Source: CSP1-4 sp963777975 (GTDB taxonomy: Bacteria > Chloroflexota > Limnocylindria > Limnocylindrales > CSP1-4). From it: DNA of 64,000 nt. The DNA is taken from NCBI GenBank assembly GCA_963777975.1, contig CAVZSO010000002.1, positions 186,001 to 250,000 on the forward strand, given 5' to 3'. Under the pieces are notes generated by a model that saw only the letters and a list, made by a program, of their open reading frames with translations, made no database searches and was not told the origin of the DNA. Shown one piece after another: positions 54,932-64,000 of this stretch. Numbering within the stretch: the first letter of the stretch is position 1; each line of letters opens with the position of its first letter. Both the position numbers and the translations under genes were made by a program.

Positions 54932-55952
54932 TCAGGGGGGCGTGGCCGCGCGACGCAGGCGATCCATGATGGCCCGGCCGAGGCCGTTCTCCGGCACGGC
55001 CTGTGCGACGATCCGATCCACATCAGCGGCCGTCAGGCGGTGGAGCGCGTCGAACAGCCGGGACGACTGCTCGACGGGATCGCCACTCGTGGACAGGACC
55101 TCGACCAGGACATACGGCCCGCCGCTGGACTCGGCGGCCCGGCGGCCAGCTTCGTCGGCGGCCAGCAGGCCCAGCCGCTCTCCAGCGGCGGCTTCGATGC
55201 CCTCGGCCGGACCGATGACGATGAGCGGCGCACCGGGCGCGTAGTGGCTGGTCGACCGGCCCGGTGCCAGCGACGCCGTGCCCGGTCCATCGTCGAGACT
55301 CGAGAGCGGCCCGATGAGCGCCTCGATGGCCTCGGTCGGCGTACCGCCGGGTCGCAGCAGGCTGGCGGCGCCGTCGGCCAGCAGGACGACCGTCGAATTC
55401 GACACCCACCCGGCACGGCCCGCCGTCGAGCACGATCCCGATGCGCCCGTCGAGCTGCGCCAAGACATGCTCGGCGCGGGTGGGGCTGATGCGTCCGAAG
55501 CGGTTGGCGCTGGGGGCCGCGATGGGCACGCCGGCAGCCTCCAGCAGCGCGTGCGCCACGGGGTGATCGGGCACGCGCAGGCCGACCGTCTCGAGGCCCG
55601 CGGTGACGATGCCCGGGATGCTCGATCGCTTTCGCAGGACGAGCGTCAGCGGTCCGGGCCAGCAGGCGGCCGCCAGGATGGCCACTCGGGGATCGTCGGC
55701 ATCGGCAGGCTGTGCGTAACGGCCGACCTCGCCTGCGTCCGCGAGATGGACGATGAGCGGGTCGAAGGCCGGGCGTTCCTTGGCTGCGAAGACGCGGGCG
55801 ACGGCCTCGGCATCGAGGGCATTCGCCCCCAGCCCGTAGACGGTCTCGGTCGGGAAGGCGACGAGCTGGCCGGACCGGATGGCGGCCGCTGCCTCGCGGA
55901 TCGCGGCTGGGTCGTCGCCGGCGAGGACGCGCGTATGCATCATGGTCGGCAT
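54932..55952 (-). CDS. L-threonylcarbamoyladenylate synthase Sua5 (one frame change)
   Basis: About 340 residues; Sua5 makes the TC-AMP intermediate for the t6A37 tRNA modification from threonine, bicarbonate and ATP. The YrdC domain has VAFPTETVYGLGANAL, KERPAFDPLIVHL, GLRVPDHPVAHALLEAAG and IAAPSANRFGRISPT; the C-terminal Sua5 domain follows from about residue 235. An extra T near 55400 (GAATTCGACG) breaks the frame at VGVESTVVLL. ATG 55952 chosen; MMHT starting at 55943 is an alternative. Confidence 0.88.
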
Positions 55953-56154
55953 TCTGGCAGCGCCAGGCGCGGCTCCGGCCACGCTGCCGACGATGGGCGT
56001 TAGCCGACCGGTGTGAGCCGGACCATCGGGATGGTGCGGCCGGTCTGCTCAGTTGCGCCCGCAACCATGTCACGAAAACTGATGAACCTGCTTATGCCTC
56101 GATGGGTCGATGCAGACCCGCACGCGACGGGCGCGTCGCGCATCTGACGAGCGG

Positions 56155-56160
56155 TAGACT
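56155..56160 (+). promoter_or_regulatory. -10-like TAGACT upstream of the SDR gene
   Basis: TAGACT, 35 nt before ATG 56196, with CAGGAG between as ribosome-binding site. Confidence 0.5.
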
Positions 56161-56195
56161 CGCCACGCACGAGCCCGCCCAGGAGACCGACCACC

Positions 56196-57017
56196 ATGAC
56201 CGACGCCCGACAGCCGTGGGCCCTCATCCTCGGTGCCAGCAGCGGCTTCGGCGAGGCGACGGCCAAGGCGTTGGCGGCCGCCGGCTACGACATCGCCGGC
56301 GTGCACCTCGATCGACGCCAGGGGATGGCCCACGTCGACGAGATCAAGGCAGCCATCGCGGCCCACGGGCGCGAGGCGCTGTACGTCAACATGAACGCGG
56401 CCGACGACGGCAACCGGGCCGAGTTCCTGGCGGCACTGCGGACGCGGTTCGACGCCCAGGCCAAGGAGACCGGCCGCGCGCCATACGTCCGCGTCCTGAT
56501 GCACTCGCTGGCGTTCGGCACGCTCAAGCCCTACCTCGGCCCGGACGCCGACAATTCGATCAACCGCAAGAACCTGGAGATGACGCTCGACGTCATGGCC
56601 AACAGCCTTGTCTACTGGGCGCAGGACACGTGGCGCGGCGGCTTCCTGGGCGATGGCTCGAAGGTCTATGCGATGACCAGCGAGGGCTCGACCCGGGTCA
56701 TCACCAATTACGGCGCGGTCAGCGCGGCCAAGACCGCACTCGAATCGAACTGCCGGCAGCTGGCCATGGAGTTCGCCAAGCTGCGCACGGGCGTGACCGT
56801 CAATGCCATCCGCGCCGGCGTCACGGTGACGCCCGCCCTGATGCAGATCCCGGAGCGCGATCTGCTCATCGAGCACGCCATGTCGGCCAATCCGCATGGT
56901 CGGATGACGACCGTCGACGACATCGCGCAGGCGATCGTGACGCTCTCCGCCGAGGGCACGCACTGGATCACCGGCAACGTCCTCGGCGTCGACGGCGGGG
57001 AGCTCGTCTCGGGCTGA
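56196..57017 (+). CDS. SDR-family enoyl-ACP reductase-like (FabI/FabL type)
   Basis: 273 residues. Rossmann start LILGASSGFGEATAKALAAAGYD; Tyr-x6-Lys at YGAVSAAKTALES with a preceding conserved Ser run AMTSEGS; end ITGNVLGVDGGE. The YxxxxxxK spacing and the VTLSAEGTHWITGN ending are those of FabI/FabL enoyl reductases rather than typical YxxxK short-chain dehydrogenases. The canonical FabI N-terminal GxxxxxSI-G motif is altered to GASSGFG. It reduces an enoyl or keto group using NAD(P)H; substrate not certain. Confidence 0.75.
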   Translation: MTDARQPWALILGASSGFGEATAKALAAAGYDIAGVHLDRRQGMAHVDEIKAAIAAHGREALYVNMNAADDGNRAEFLAALRTRFDAQAKETGRAPYVRVLMHSLAFGTLKPYLGPDADNSINRKNLEMTLDVMANSLVYWAQDTWRGGFLGDGSKVYAMTSEGSTRVITNYGAVSAAKTALESNCRQLAMEFAKLRTGVTVNAIRAGVTVTPALMQIPERDLLIEHAMSANPHGRMTTVDDIAQAIVTLSAEGTHWITGNVLGVDGGELVSG

Positions 57018-57024
57018 GCGCCCC

Positions 57025-58101
57025 TCAGCGGACGGTGACCGACACCCGCTGGACGCCGTTGTTGCCCATGCCCTGATAGTTCCACGGTGGCTCGATCGGC
57101 TGGACCGCGCCGGTGGCGTCGGTCGCCCTGCAGACGAGCTCCCCGTCACCAGGGACGGCATCCCAGTCGAACGTCCAGCCGCGCCAGGCGAAGTCGCCCA
57201 GCGGCGCGTCGAGCTCGGCGTCGGCCCAGGCGCCACCCGCGCCGACCTCCACCCGAACGATGGCGCCCGCGCCCGACCAGGCGCGGCCGCGGATGCGGAC
57301 GGGTCCCGCTTCGACGAATCGCCGGCGCGTGAAGTAGTCCGGCACGCCGGGCGGGATCATCAGCGCTCGCACGCGCATCCGCTCGACCGGATCGCCGGGA
57401 TCGTCGGCATCGCGCTTGTAGCGGTATGAGCTGATCTGCTGGTAGCCGGCGAAGGGCTCCGTGATGGCGGTGATCGAGGTCAGCCACTTGACGCTCGTCA
57501 TGCCGTACCAGCCGGGGACCAGGAGGCGGAGCGGGTACCCGTGCTGCGGTGGGAGCGAGCCGCCGTTCATGCCGTAGACGAGCATGACCTCCGGCCGGGT
57601 CGCATTCGCGACCGAGAGCCCACGTTCGTAGTCGTGTTCGACCTCGCCCTGGATGCCGTGGTCGGCGCCGGCGAAGACGAGATCGACCGTGTCGGCTTCG
57701 ATGCCGGCGTCGGCCAGGATCGGGGCCAGCGGCGTGCCCGTCCATTCGGCGGTGCCGACCCCCTGGCCGAGCCATGGCTGGCTCAGCGGCCTCGGATCGA
57801 GGAGGGCGCGACCGTTGCCGGCGCATTCCATGGTCACGGGCACGGTCGACGCTGGCCGCGATCGGATGTCGTCGAGCGTCAGCTCGATGGGCCGCCGCAC
57901 GCGTCCTCGGATGCGCAACCGCCAGGCGTCGGGATCGACCTCCGGGATGTCGAAATGGATGAGCAGGTAGTGGAGCCCGACCGGCGTCGTGTCCCAGCGC
58001 AGCGCCTCGAGCGGCAGGCTGTGGTTGCGCACCGCGAGGCCGAGCTCCTCGTAGGTCAGAGGACCGGAGGTGGGCTCGCGCGAGGGGCTGGCGTCCTGCA
58101 T
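57025..58101 (-). CDS. sulfite-oxidase-family molybdopterin enzyme
   Basis: 358 residues: oxidoreductase molybdopterin-binding domain with the Mo-ligand Cys in VPVTMECAGNGR, LVYGMNGGSLPPQHGYPLRLLVPGWYGMTSVKWL, and a C-terminal immunoglobulin-like dimerisation domain (VRIRGRAWSGAGAIVRVEV). Several sulfite-oxidase-like enzymes have sulfite, sulfoxide or unknown substrates. There is no Tat signal and no heme domain, so it is probably cytoplasmic. It is read leftward, convergent with the SDR gene. Confidence 0.88.
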   Translation of the reverse strand: MQDASPSREPTSGPLTYEELGLAVRNHSLPLEALRWDTTPVGLHYLLIHFDIPEVDPDAWRLRIRGRVRRPIELTLDDIRSRPASTVPVTMECAGNGRALLDPRPLSQPWLGQGVGTAEWTGTPLAPILADAGIEADTVDLVFAGADHGIQGEVEHDYERGLSVANATRPEVMLVYGMNGGSLPPQHGYPLRLLVPGWYGMTSVKWLTSITAITEPFAGYQQISSYRYKRDADDPGDPVERMRVRALMIPPGVPDYFTRRRFVEAGPVRIRGRAWSGAGAIVRVEVGAGGAWADAELDAPLGDFAWRGWTFDWDAVPGDGELVCRATDATGAVQPIEPPWNYQGMGNNGVQRVSVTVR

Positions 58102-58200
58102 GCGCCGAGTGTAGCGCTGGGCCGGCGTTGCCTTGGCACGCGCTGCGAGCTCGGGGTCATTCCGGCCGGTCGCTCAACGGGGCCGGCCGCGCCGCGCCGC

Positions 58201-59395
58201 TCAGGGCGTCGTGGCGCCGCCGACCCCGCTCGGGCCGTAGCCGGTCAGCTCGACATAGGCATCGCCCCCGATCGGCGCCCCGTCGCGCGTCCCAGTCACG
58301 CGCTGGGAGCCCTCCCAATAGACGACCCCGGTCGTCGCCCTGGTGTCGAGCTCCTGGTCCTCGAGGGTCGGCGTCAGGGTCAGGTCGAGACCCTGGCCCG
58401 GGACCCGGACGTGCCAGCCCGACGGGTAGGTGGCGCCCGTCGACGGGCTGGTCCAGGTGCCGACCGGCTCGACCGTGAACGCGTCCGGGCCGAGGTGCTC
58501 GATGCGACCGTCGGCCCGAACAGAGGTGCCGTGGACCAGCGGGTAGCTGCCGTCGGCGGCGCGCACGAGCGACAGCATGATGTCCGAGCCGTCGTCGAGG
58601 TTGACGGCGAACCAGTCCCAGCCGCCGCCACCGACCGAGATGAAGTCGCCCCACTGGTGGTCGAACCAGGCCGTCCCTTCGACCTGCAACGGCTGCCCGT
58701 CGAGCGTCAGCGTGCCGGTGAGAGGCAGCCGGGGCCGCGAGTAGTAGTAGGAGCTGCCGGCTGGCCCGAAGTCGATCCAGCCATCGCCATCGTGGAGCAT
58801 GACCGGCCGCTCGTCCGGCCCAAGGGCCAGATCGAGGGCGAAGCCGTCACTCGCGCTGGCGGCTGCGATCCGGTCGTGGCCGCCGGCGCCCTGCATCGTC
58901 CAGGCTGTGGTGTCGGGCAATGGGCGCCCGGTCGGGTCACGAGCCGATGATCGACAGGTCGAAGCCGCCGCCCGGCTGCGAGCGATCGGCCTGCGGCCCG
59001 ACCTCCGAGCGCTGGTCGTAGCGGAACCGTCGGCCCGACTCGTCGGTGAGGGCGAGGTGCGAGGCCCAGCTGACAGGAAAGCTGCCGCGTTCGGCGCGGA
59101 AGATGACGTACTCGAATCCGAAGCGACGACCGTCGTCGGCTCGCAGGTGGCCTGTGTAGTACCACCACTCCGTCAGGCGGTCGTGGGGGCCGTCATCTGC
59201 CGGCAGGGCGATGGGGACCGGATCGGCAGCCGCGACCGGCCGTTCAGTGGCGACCGGGGTCGTCGGCCGCGCGACCGGGTCGGTGCCCAGGATCCGACCG
59301 GCGGGCGAGCAGGCCGCCAGCAGGACCACCGCCGCCACCGAGACGAGCAGCAGGGACGTGGCCGAGGCGAGCGTCGCGCCCTCGATGACCGGCAA
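58201..59395 (-). CDS. AttH/CrtC-like lipocalin-type domain (reads on from MMPL; one frame change)
   Basis: About 395 residues. A hydrophobic stretch ending LLAACSPAG (lipobox-like) opens it, followed by DRLTEWWYYTGHLRADDGRRFGFEYVIFRAERG, typical of the AttH/CrtC family. A shift near 58940 leads to PRLPLTGTLTLDGQPLQVEGTAWFDHQWG, including the DHQWG motif. AttH lies in the attEFGH ABC system of Agrobacterium and CrtC hydrates carotenoids. No stop separates this from the MMPL part, and the frame is shared, so it may be the C-terminal domain of that protein. TTG 59395 is the only start that would give a separate lipoprotein. Confidence 0.7.
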
Positions 59396-61718
59396 CCGGG
59401 CGGCCAGGAAGCGTTCCAGCCGACGCGGGATCCACCAGTTCCGATCGCCCAGCAGACGCATCGTCGAGGGCACCAGGAGCGCCCGGACGACCGTCGCATC
59501 GAGGGCAACGGCGATGGCCATGCCGATCCCCAGCGCCTTGATGAGGGTGATGGTGGCAAAGGCGAACGAGCCAGCCACAAGGACCACGATGAGCGCGGCC
59601 GAGGTCACGATGCGGCCGCTCCGTGCCAGCCCGCGGGCGATCGCCAGGCGGTTGTCACCGGTCTGGTCGTAGACCTCCTTCATGCGCGAGAGCAGGAAGA
59701 CCTCGTAGTCCATCGACAGCCCGAACAGCACGCAGAAGAGGATGACCGGCTGGGTGGTCTCGACGAAGCCGAGCGGCGAGAAGCCGAGCGGGGCCGACAG
59801 GTTGCCGTCCTGGAAGATCCAGACGAGGGCGCCGAAGCTGGCCAGGATGGAGAGGCTGTTCATGACCAGCGCCTTGAGCGGCAGCACGACCGATCGCAGC
59901 AGGAGGAAGAGGACGAGGTACGTCGTCACGAAGATGAACAAGGCCGTGCGCGGGAAGTCGGCCGCGATGCGGTCGACGACGTCGGTCACCTCGGCGGCGC
60001 CGCCACCGACGAGGACGGTCAGGCCGGCCGGGGGCGCCAGCGGACCAGTCGGGTCGCGCAGCGCCTTGACCAGCGCGCGGCCCTCTGGGGCATTCGGCCC
60101 ATAGGGCGTCGTCAATCGGATGGTCGTCAGGTCGCCACGCGTCGTAGCCGCCAGCGCCGTTGCCGCGTATCGATCGGGGACCCCGGCAGGCGATCCGTAG
60201 AGGAGCTCGTATTGGGTCTTCGAGAGGCGTGGGTCGATGTCCACGATCGAGTCCACGCGCCTGATGCGCGGATCGAGCGCCAGGCGCCGGCTCCAGTCGA
60301 AGAGCAGCGCGATGTTGCCCGGTGCGCGTGGCCGGCCCGTCGGTCCGGACGGCCAGGATGAGCGGCGCGAACTCGCCCTCGCCGAACTCCCGGGCGAGGA
60401 TCTCGTACGCCTCACGTGACGGCACGTCGGGCGGCAGGATCGACGCGTCCGGCGCGTTGAATCGCACGTGGAGGAAGGGCACGCCGAGCAGGAGGAGCAG
60501 ACCGAGCGTGGGCAGGAAGACGCGCCAGGGGTGGTCCATGACACGCTCGGCGAGCCACTCCCAGCGACCCGCGGAGACCGCCTCGCCGGGGATCGCGGCG
60601 TCCGCCGTTGTCGCCCCGCGCGTCCCCGGATCGACAGCCGCTCCAGCCGCGGGCCGAGGAGCCCCAGACCGGCCGGCAGGAGCGTCAGCGCAGCCAGGGC
60701 GGCCATCCCGACCACGATGGCGCCGGCGATGCCGACCGAGCGCAGGATCATGAACTCGAACAGGAGGAGGCCGCACAGGCCGAGCAGGACGGTCAGGCCG
60801 CTGAAGAAGACCGCCCGACCGGCTGTCGCGACGGTGGCCACGACCGCCGTATCGACGGCCGCCTGATCGACCGACCCGTCCGCCCGGCGCCCGCCGCCGA
60901 CCCGGGCCAGCTCTTCGCGGAAGCGGCTCGTCATGAGCAGGGAGTAGTCGACCCCGAGACCAAGTCCGAGGAGCGTGGCCAGGTTGAGCACGAAGATGCT
61001 CATCGGTGTCAGTGATGCCAGGACGAAGATCGCGGCCAGCGCGATGACGACGGCCGCGCCACCGACGACGAGCGGGACGCCGGCCGCGACGACCGAACCG
61101 AAGACCAACAGCAGCGCGATGGCCGCCAAGGGCAGCGAGATGAGCTCGGCGCGCTGGAGGTCGCGCTCGGAGACCGCCTGGATGTCGCCGTAGAAGGCCG
61201 GACCGCCGGCCAGCATCGCCCGGACCCCAGGCACGCTGTGCAACGCGGCCGAGACGGGCGCCAGCGCATCCGGCGAGTCATCAGGGCTGAGGTCGAGCGC
61301 GACGATCTCGTAGACGGTCCGGCGGTCGGCGCTGATCTGCCGCGGTGACAGCGTGTGTGGCAGCACGCCGACGACGTGCGCCGCCGTCGGCACGTCGTGG
61401 ATGACCGCCGCCACGGCCGCCTCGAACGCCGGGTCCCCAGCCCGGGCGTCGGTCTCGCTCTGGACGACGATGGCCAGCTGCGATGGCGCCAGGCCGAGCG
61501 CATCGACGAGCGCCTTGCGCGCCTGGGCGGCTTCCAGCGCGTCAGAGGTGAAGCCACCGGCCTGCAAGCGCCGAGCCGGCCCGCGGCGCGAAGGGCAGCG
61601 CCGCCACGACGGCCAACAGCCAGCAGGCGACGACCGCCTTCCGATGTCGGACGATGAAGGACCCCATGCGCGCGAAGGCCGATCGTCGCCCCGGGGCGTG
61701 CGTCCTCGGAGGTGTCAT
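59396..61718 (-). CDS. MMPL/RND-type transporter (three frame changes), C-terminus continues into AttH-like domain
   Basis: About 770 residues of an MMPL transporter. It has an N-terminal membrane segment after MTPPRTHAPGRR (ATG 61718) and extracytoplasmic loop 1 (QAGGFTSDALEAAQA). A first group of membrane segments includes LGLGLGVDYSLLMTSRFREEL, a second loop follows, and a second group includes LFGLSMDYEVFLLSRMKE. Both DY motifs, central to proton coupling in MMPL proteins, are kept. Shifts near 61568, 60640 and 60325 are bridged. Such proteins export lipids or hydrophobic metabolites. Confidence 0.8.
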
Positions 61719-61743
61719 CGTGTGATCCGGCGACCGCTCGTGG

Positions 61744-62247
61744 TCAGGCGGTCGCGTCGGAGATGGCGCTGTCGGCGGTGTCGGCGGCGTGGATCGGCTC
61801 GCGCGCCGGATCGATGCCACCCTCGGCGTCGGCCTCGCGCACGTCGACGAGGCAGGTGACCTCGGCCACGCCACGGATGGTGGCGATGACCGCGCAGTAG
61901 CGGCGCTCGCTCAGCTCGACCGCCTTGCGGACCTTGCCCGCGTTGAGGCGGTGACCGGTGACCGTGTAATGCAGTCGAACGTGTTCGTACGCCCATGGCG
62001 GGTCGGTCGCCTGATCGCCTTCGACGCGGACTTCGATCGCCGACACCCGCTGACGCTGCTTGCGCAGGATCTCGACCACGTCCCAGGCCGAGCAGCTGCC
62101 GACACCGGCCAGCAGGAGCTCCGAGGCGCTGAACCCGGTCGCGGCACCGTCGTGCGGAGCGTTGATGGTCAGGACCTGGCCTGGGTGCCCGCCACGTGCC
62201 TCGAACCGGGCCTGCTCCGGCAGCCAATCGATGGTCACGATCTTCAC
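61744..62247 (-). CDS. OsmC-family peroxiredoxin-like protein
   Basis: 167 residues. Two Cys in the expected places: GVGSCSAWDV (about residue 52) and RRYCAVIATI (about residue 118), the thiols that reduce organic hydroperoxides in OsmC/Ohr. GTG start at 62247. It is 25 nt before the MMPL gene on the same strand, so it is probably co-transcribed. A C-terminal extension of about 30 low-complexity residues is unusual. Confidence 0.85.
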   Translation of the reverse strand: MKIVTIDWLPEQARFEARGGHPGQVLTINAPHDGAATGFSASELLLAGVGSCSAWDVVEILRKQRQRVSAIEVRVEGDQATDPPWAYEHVRLHYTVTGHRLNAGKVRKAVELSERRYCAVIATIRGVAEVTCLVDVREADAEGGIDPAREPIHAADTADSAISDATA

Positions 62248-62313
62248 CGCGCCATCATCGCCGAGGCGCGGCGAACGCGCCGCCGGAGAGGGGCCTCGAG
62301 CTCGGCCGCTGGG

Positions 62314-62721
62314 CTATTCGGTGATCACCGACCAGATGAAGCCCAGGAAGAAGAAGGTGCCGGCCAGGAGGCCGATGAACGCCAGGCCGCCGACGAGCGC
62401 CGATGGCGCGCCGTTCGCCTGCGTGGGCAGGTTGCTGAGCACGAGCATGTAGCCGATCCAGAGCAGGACGAGCAGGCCGAAGAGGTAGCGGCCATTGGGT
62501 CCGACGATGCTGCGCACCCATCGGGCCGCGCGGCTCTCCGGCACGCGTGCCGCCTTGAAGACGATGTAGATGGTCAGCGAGCCGAGGATCGTGGCGGACA
62601 GCAGCGCGATGTACGGTGCCGCGCCCGGCACCTGCGACGCGGCGTCGACGAAGGTCGCGATCAGGCAGGCCAGCATGAAGACGACGAAGCCGAGGAAGAC
62701 GAGCCCGCCGATGACTTTCAT
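62314..62721 (-). CDS. four-helix membrane protein of unknown function
   Basis: 135 residues with four hydrophobic segments (about residues 4-25, 36-56, 80-98 and 106-130) and short polar loops. Start ATG 62721, 9 nt behind a TAGACT box. I do not recognise the family. It precedes the osmC gene by 66 nt and may share its transcript. Confidence 0.7.
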   Translation of the reverse strand: MKVIGGLVFLGFVVFMLACLIATFVDAASQVPGAAPYIALLSATILGSLTIYIVFKAARVPESRAARWVRSIVGPNGRYLFGLLVLLWIGYMLVLSNLPTQANGAPSALVGGLAFIGLLAGTFFFLGFIWSVITE

Positions 62722-62729
62722 CGCCGCGC

Positions 62730-62735
62730 AGTCTA
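62730..62735 (-). promoter_or_regulatory. -10-like TAGACT 8 nt before the membrane-protein ATG
   Basis: TAGACT on the minus strand followed by 8 nt and ATG 62721, leaderless arrangement. Confidence 0.5.
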
Positions 62736-62790
62736 GCAAAGTACCGGCTGGCGAAAGGGTCCCTCCGGCGCTATGATGCGCCATCCAGTC

Positions 62791-62807
62791 TGCATACTTT
62801 CTATGCA
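62791..62807. promoter_or_regulatory. perfect inverted repeat between divergent genes
   Basis: TGCATA-CTTTC-TATGCA (6-bp arms, 5-nt spacer) lies 31 nt before the kamA start and in the divergent promoter region; a candidate operator for a dimeric regulator. Confidence 0.4.
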
Positions 62808-62837
62808 TCAGCGATCGATGCCAGCCGAGGACCGAGC

Positions 62838-64000
62838 GTGAACGAGCAGGAGATCAAGGCCGCTGTCGCCGCGCAGGCGGCTGACGCAGCGCCCTTCGTC
62901 AACCGCCGCGATCCGGCCCGGGCCCTCGGTCCGGACGGGCTGCCCGCCCGCAGTCGGCGGGCACCGAAGTGGGCGGACGTGCCCGACGAGAAATGGGACG
63001 ACTGGCGCTGGCAGCTCTCGAACCGGGTCAACGACCTGGCCGAGATCGAGGACATCCTGGAGCTGACCGACGACGAGCGCGAGGGCCTCTCCGCGCCGGA
63101 CAAGTTCCGCGTCGACATCACGCCCTACTTCATCAGCCTCATCGACCCCAAGGACCCGACCGACCCCATCCGTCGACAGGTCATCCCGACCGGCCGCGAA
63201 CAGCAGGCGTTCACGGCGATGATGGAAGACTCGCTGGCCGAGGATCGCCACTCGCCCGTGCCCGGCCTCGTGCATCGCTACCCGGACCGGGTGCTGATGC
63301 TGGTCACCACGCAGTGCGCGTCGTACTGCCGCTACTGCACGCGGTCGAGGATCGTCGGCGACCCGACCCAGAACTTCAACCGCAAGGAGCACGAGGCGCA
63401 GCTCGAGTACCTGCGCCGCACGCCCCAGGTGCGCGATGTGCTCATCTCCGGCGGCGACGGTCTGACCCTGGCGCCAAAGCTCTTCGAGTCGATCCTGCGC
63501 GGCCTTCGGGAGATCCCGCACATCGAGATCATCCGCATCGGCTCACGGGTGCCGGTCTTCCTGCCGCAGCGCATCGACGACGAGCTGTGCGCCATGCTCG
63601 AGCAGTACCACCCGCTCTGGATCAACCTCCACTTCAACCACCCCGACGAGATCACGCCCGAGGTCTCGCGCGCGGTCGATCGGCTGACCAGGGCCGGGCT
63701 GCCGGTCGGCAACCAGTCGGTCCTGCTGGCCGGCGTGAATGACTGCGTGCACATCCAGCGCGGCCTGGTCCACAAGCTGGTCGAGAACCGCATCCGGCCC
63801 TACTACCTCTATCAGTGCGACCTGGTCGAGGGTTCCGGCCACTTCCGGACGCCGGTCGGCAAGGGCCTCGAGATCATCGAGGGCCTCCGGGGCCACACGT
63901 CCGGCTACGCCGTGCCGACATACGTCATCGATGCGCCGGGCGGCGGCGGCAAGATCCCGGTCATGCCCAATTACCTCATCAGCTACTCCGACCACAAGGT
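62838..64000 (+). CDS. kamA: lysine 2,3-aminomutase (right end cut)
   Basis: The visible 387 residues start at GTG 62838. They cover the radical-SAM core with the cluster CxxxCxxC as CASYCRYC. They also reach the PLP Lys region DAPGGGGKIPVMPNYLIS, so all cofactor sites are present. The enzyme interconverts L-alpha-lysine and L-beta-lysine, used either in lysine fermentation or to make osmolytes and antibiotics. The few C-terminal residues lie beyond the window. No other lysine-fermentation gene is visible, so the role is open. Confidence 0.92.
   Translation, partial: MNEQEIKAAVAAQAADAAPFVNRRDPARALGPDGLPARSRRAPKWADVPDEKWDDWRWQLSNRVNDLAEIEDILELTDDEREGLSAPDKFRVDITPYFISLIDPKDPTDPIRRQVIPTGREQQAFTAMMEDSLAEDRHSPVPGLVHRYPDRVLMLVTTQCASYCRYCTRSRIVGDPTQNFNRKEHEAQLEYLRRTPQVRDVLISGGDGLTLAPKLFESILRGLREIPHIEIIRIGSRVPVFLPQRIDDELCAMLEQYHPLWINLHFNHPDEITPEVSRAVDRLTRAGLPVGNQSVLLAGVNDCVHIQRGLVHKLVENRIRPYYLYQCDLVEGSGHFRTPVGKGLEIIEGLRGHTSGYAVPTYVIDAPGGGGKIPVMPNYLISYSDHK

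Overview
This is GC-rich (roughly two-thirds G+C) bacterial chromosomal DNA with tightly packed genes, many GTG starts and ATGA/TGATG stop-start overlaps. The gene mix points to Chloroflexota (a Limnocylindria-like or related lineage) or a close actinobacterial-side relative: KimA-type permeases beside a TrkA/CeoBC pair, an HspR-lon-dnaJ-clpB block, a cyclophilin lipoprotein, CapA and LCP envelope proteins. The phylum is an inference from gene content only. I see no phage, insertion sequence, CRISPR array or rRNA.

Layout. 1-5.7 kb: right part of a divergent purH, a small membrane protein, a cupin, a Nudix hydrolase coupled to a MidA-like methyltransferase, and a secreted C39-like protein. 5.8-12.7 kb: proteostasis operon read leftward, hspR-lon-cbpA/dnaJ-clpB, with a HAIR-like inverted repeat over its promoter. 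12.7-19.3 kb: potassium cluster read leftward (phosphoesterase, two KimA-like permeases, universal stress protein, two TrkA-type RCK proteins). 19.3-21 kb: rsmG, a DnaA-box cluster, and a CsoR repressor with a likely self operator. 21-25.7 kb: zinc-ribbon protein, nuclease-fold-like protein, hpt, membrane protein, and a polar amino-acid ABC transporter. 25.8-33.4 kb: a membrane-anchored propeller-like protein, then a complete branched-chain amino-acid ABC operon (livJHMGF) read leftward. 33.8-41.4 kb: acetyltransferase-like protein, NYN-domain protein with a long basic tail, holB, acylphosphatase, two cyclic-nucleotide-binding-fold proteins coupled to an FAD oxidoreductase, and a family 5-like uracil-DNA glycosylase. 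41.4-48 kb, leftward: ACT protein, DksA/TraR protein, tRNA-Arg, an orphan structured RNA candidate, cyclophilin, HisA-like protein, DUF885 peptidase, a degenerate alpha/beta hydrolase, threonine aldolase. 48.1-64 kb: tRNA-Asp, CapA, PIG-L deacetylase, LCP protein, tandem GNAT, CaiB-type CoA transferase, Sua5, SDR enoyl-reductase-like protein, sulfite-oxidase-like molybdoenzyme, an MMPL transporter running into an AttH/CrtC-like domain, OsmC, a membrane protein, and the start of a lysine 2,3-aminomutase.

Two themes run through the window. First, many intact-looking proteins are split by single-base frame changes, mostly in G/C runs or low-complexity DNA (about 25 sites, clustered in some stretches and absent from 9.7-21.9 kb and 25.7-34.9 kb). 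I read most as sequence errors and give each gene its full inferred extent. Second, a -10-like hexamer of form TANNNT (often TAGACT, TATCGT or TACCCT) lies 6-8 nt before several start codons, which suggests frequent leaderless mRNAs.
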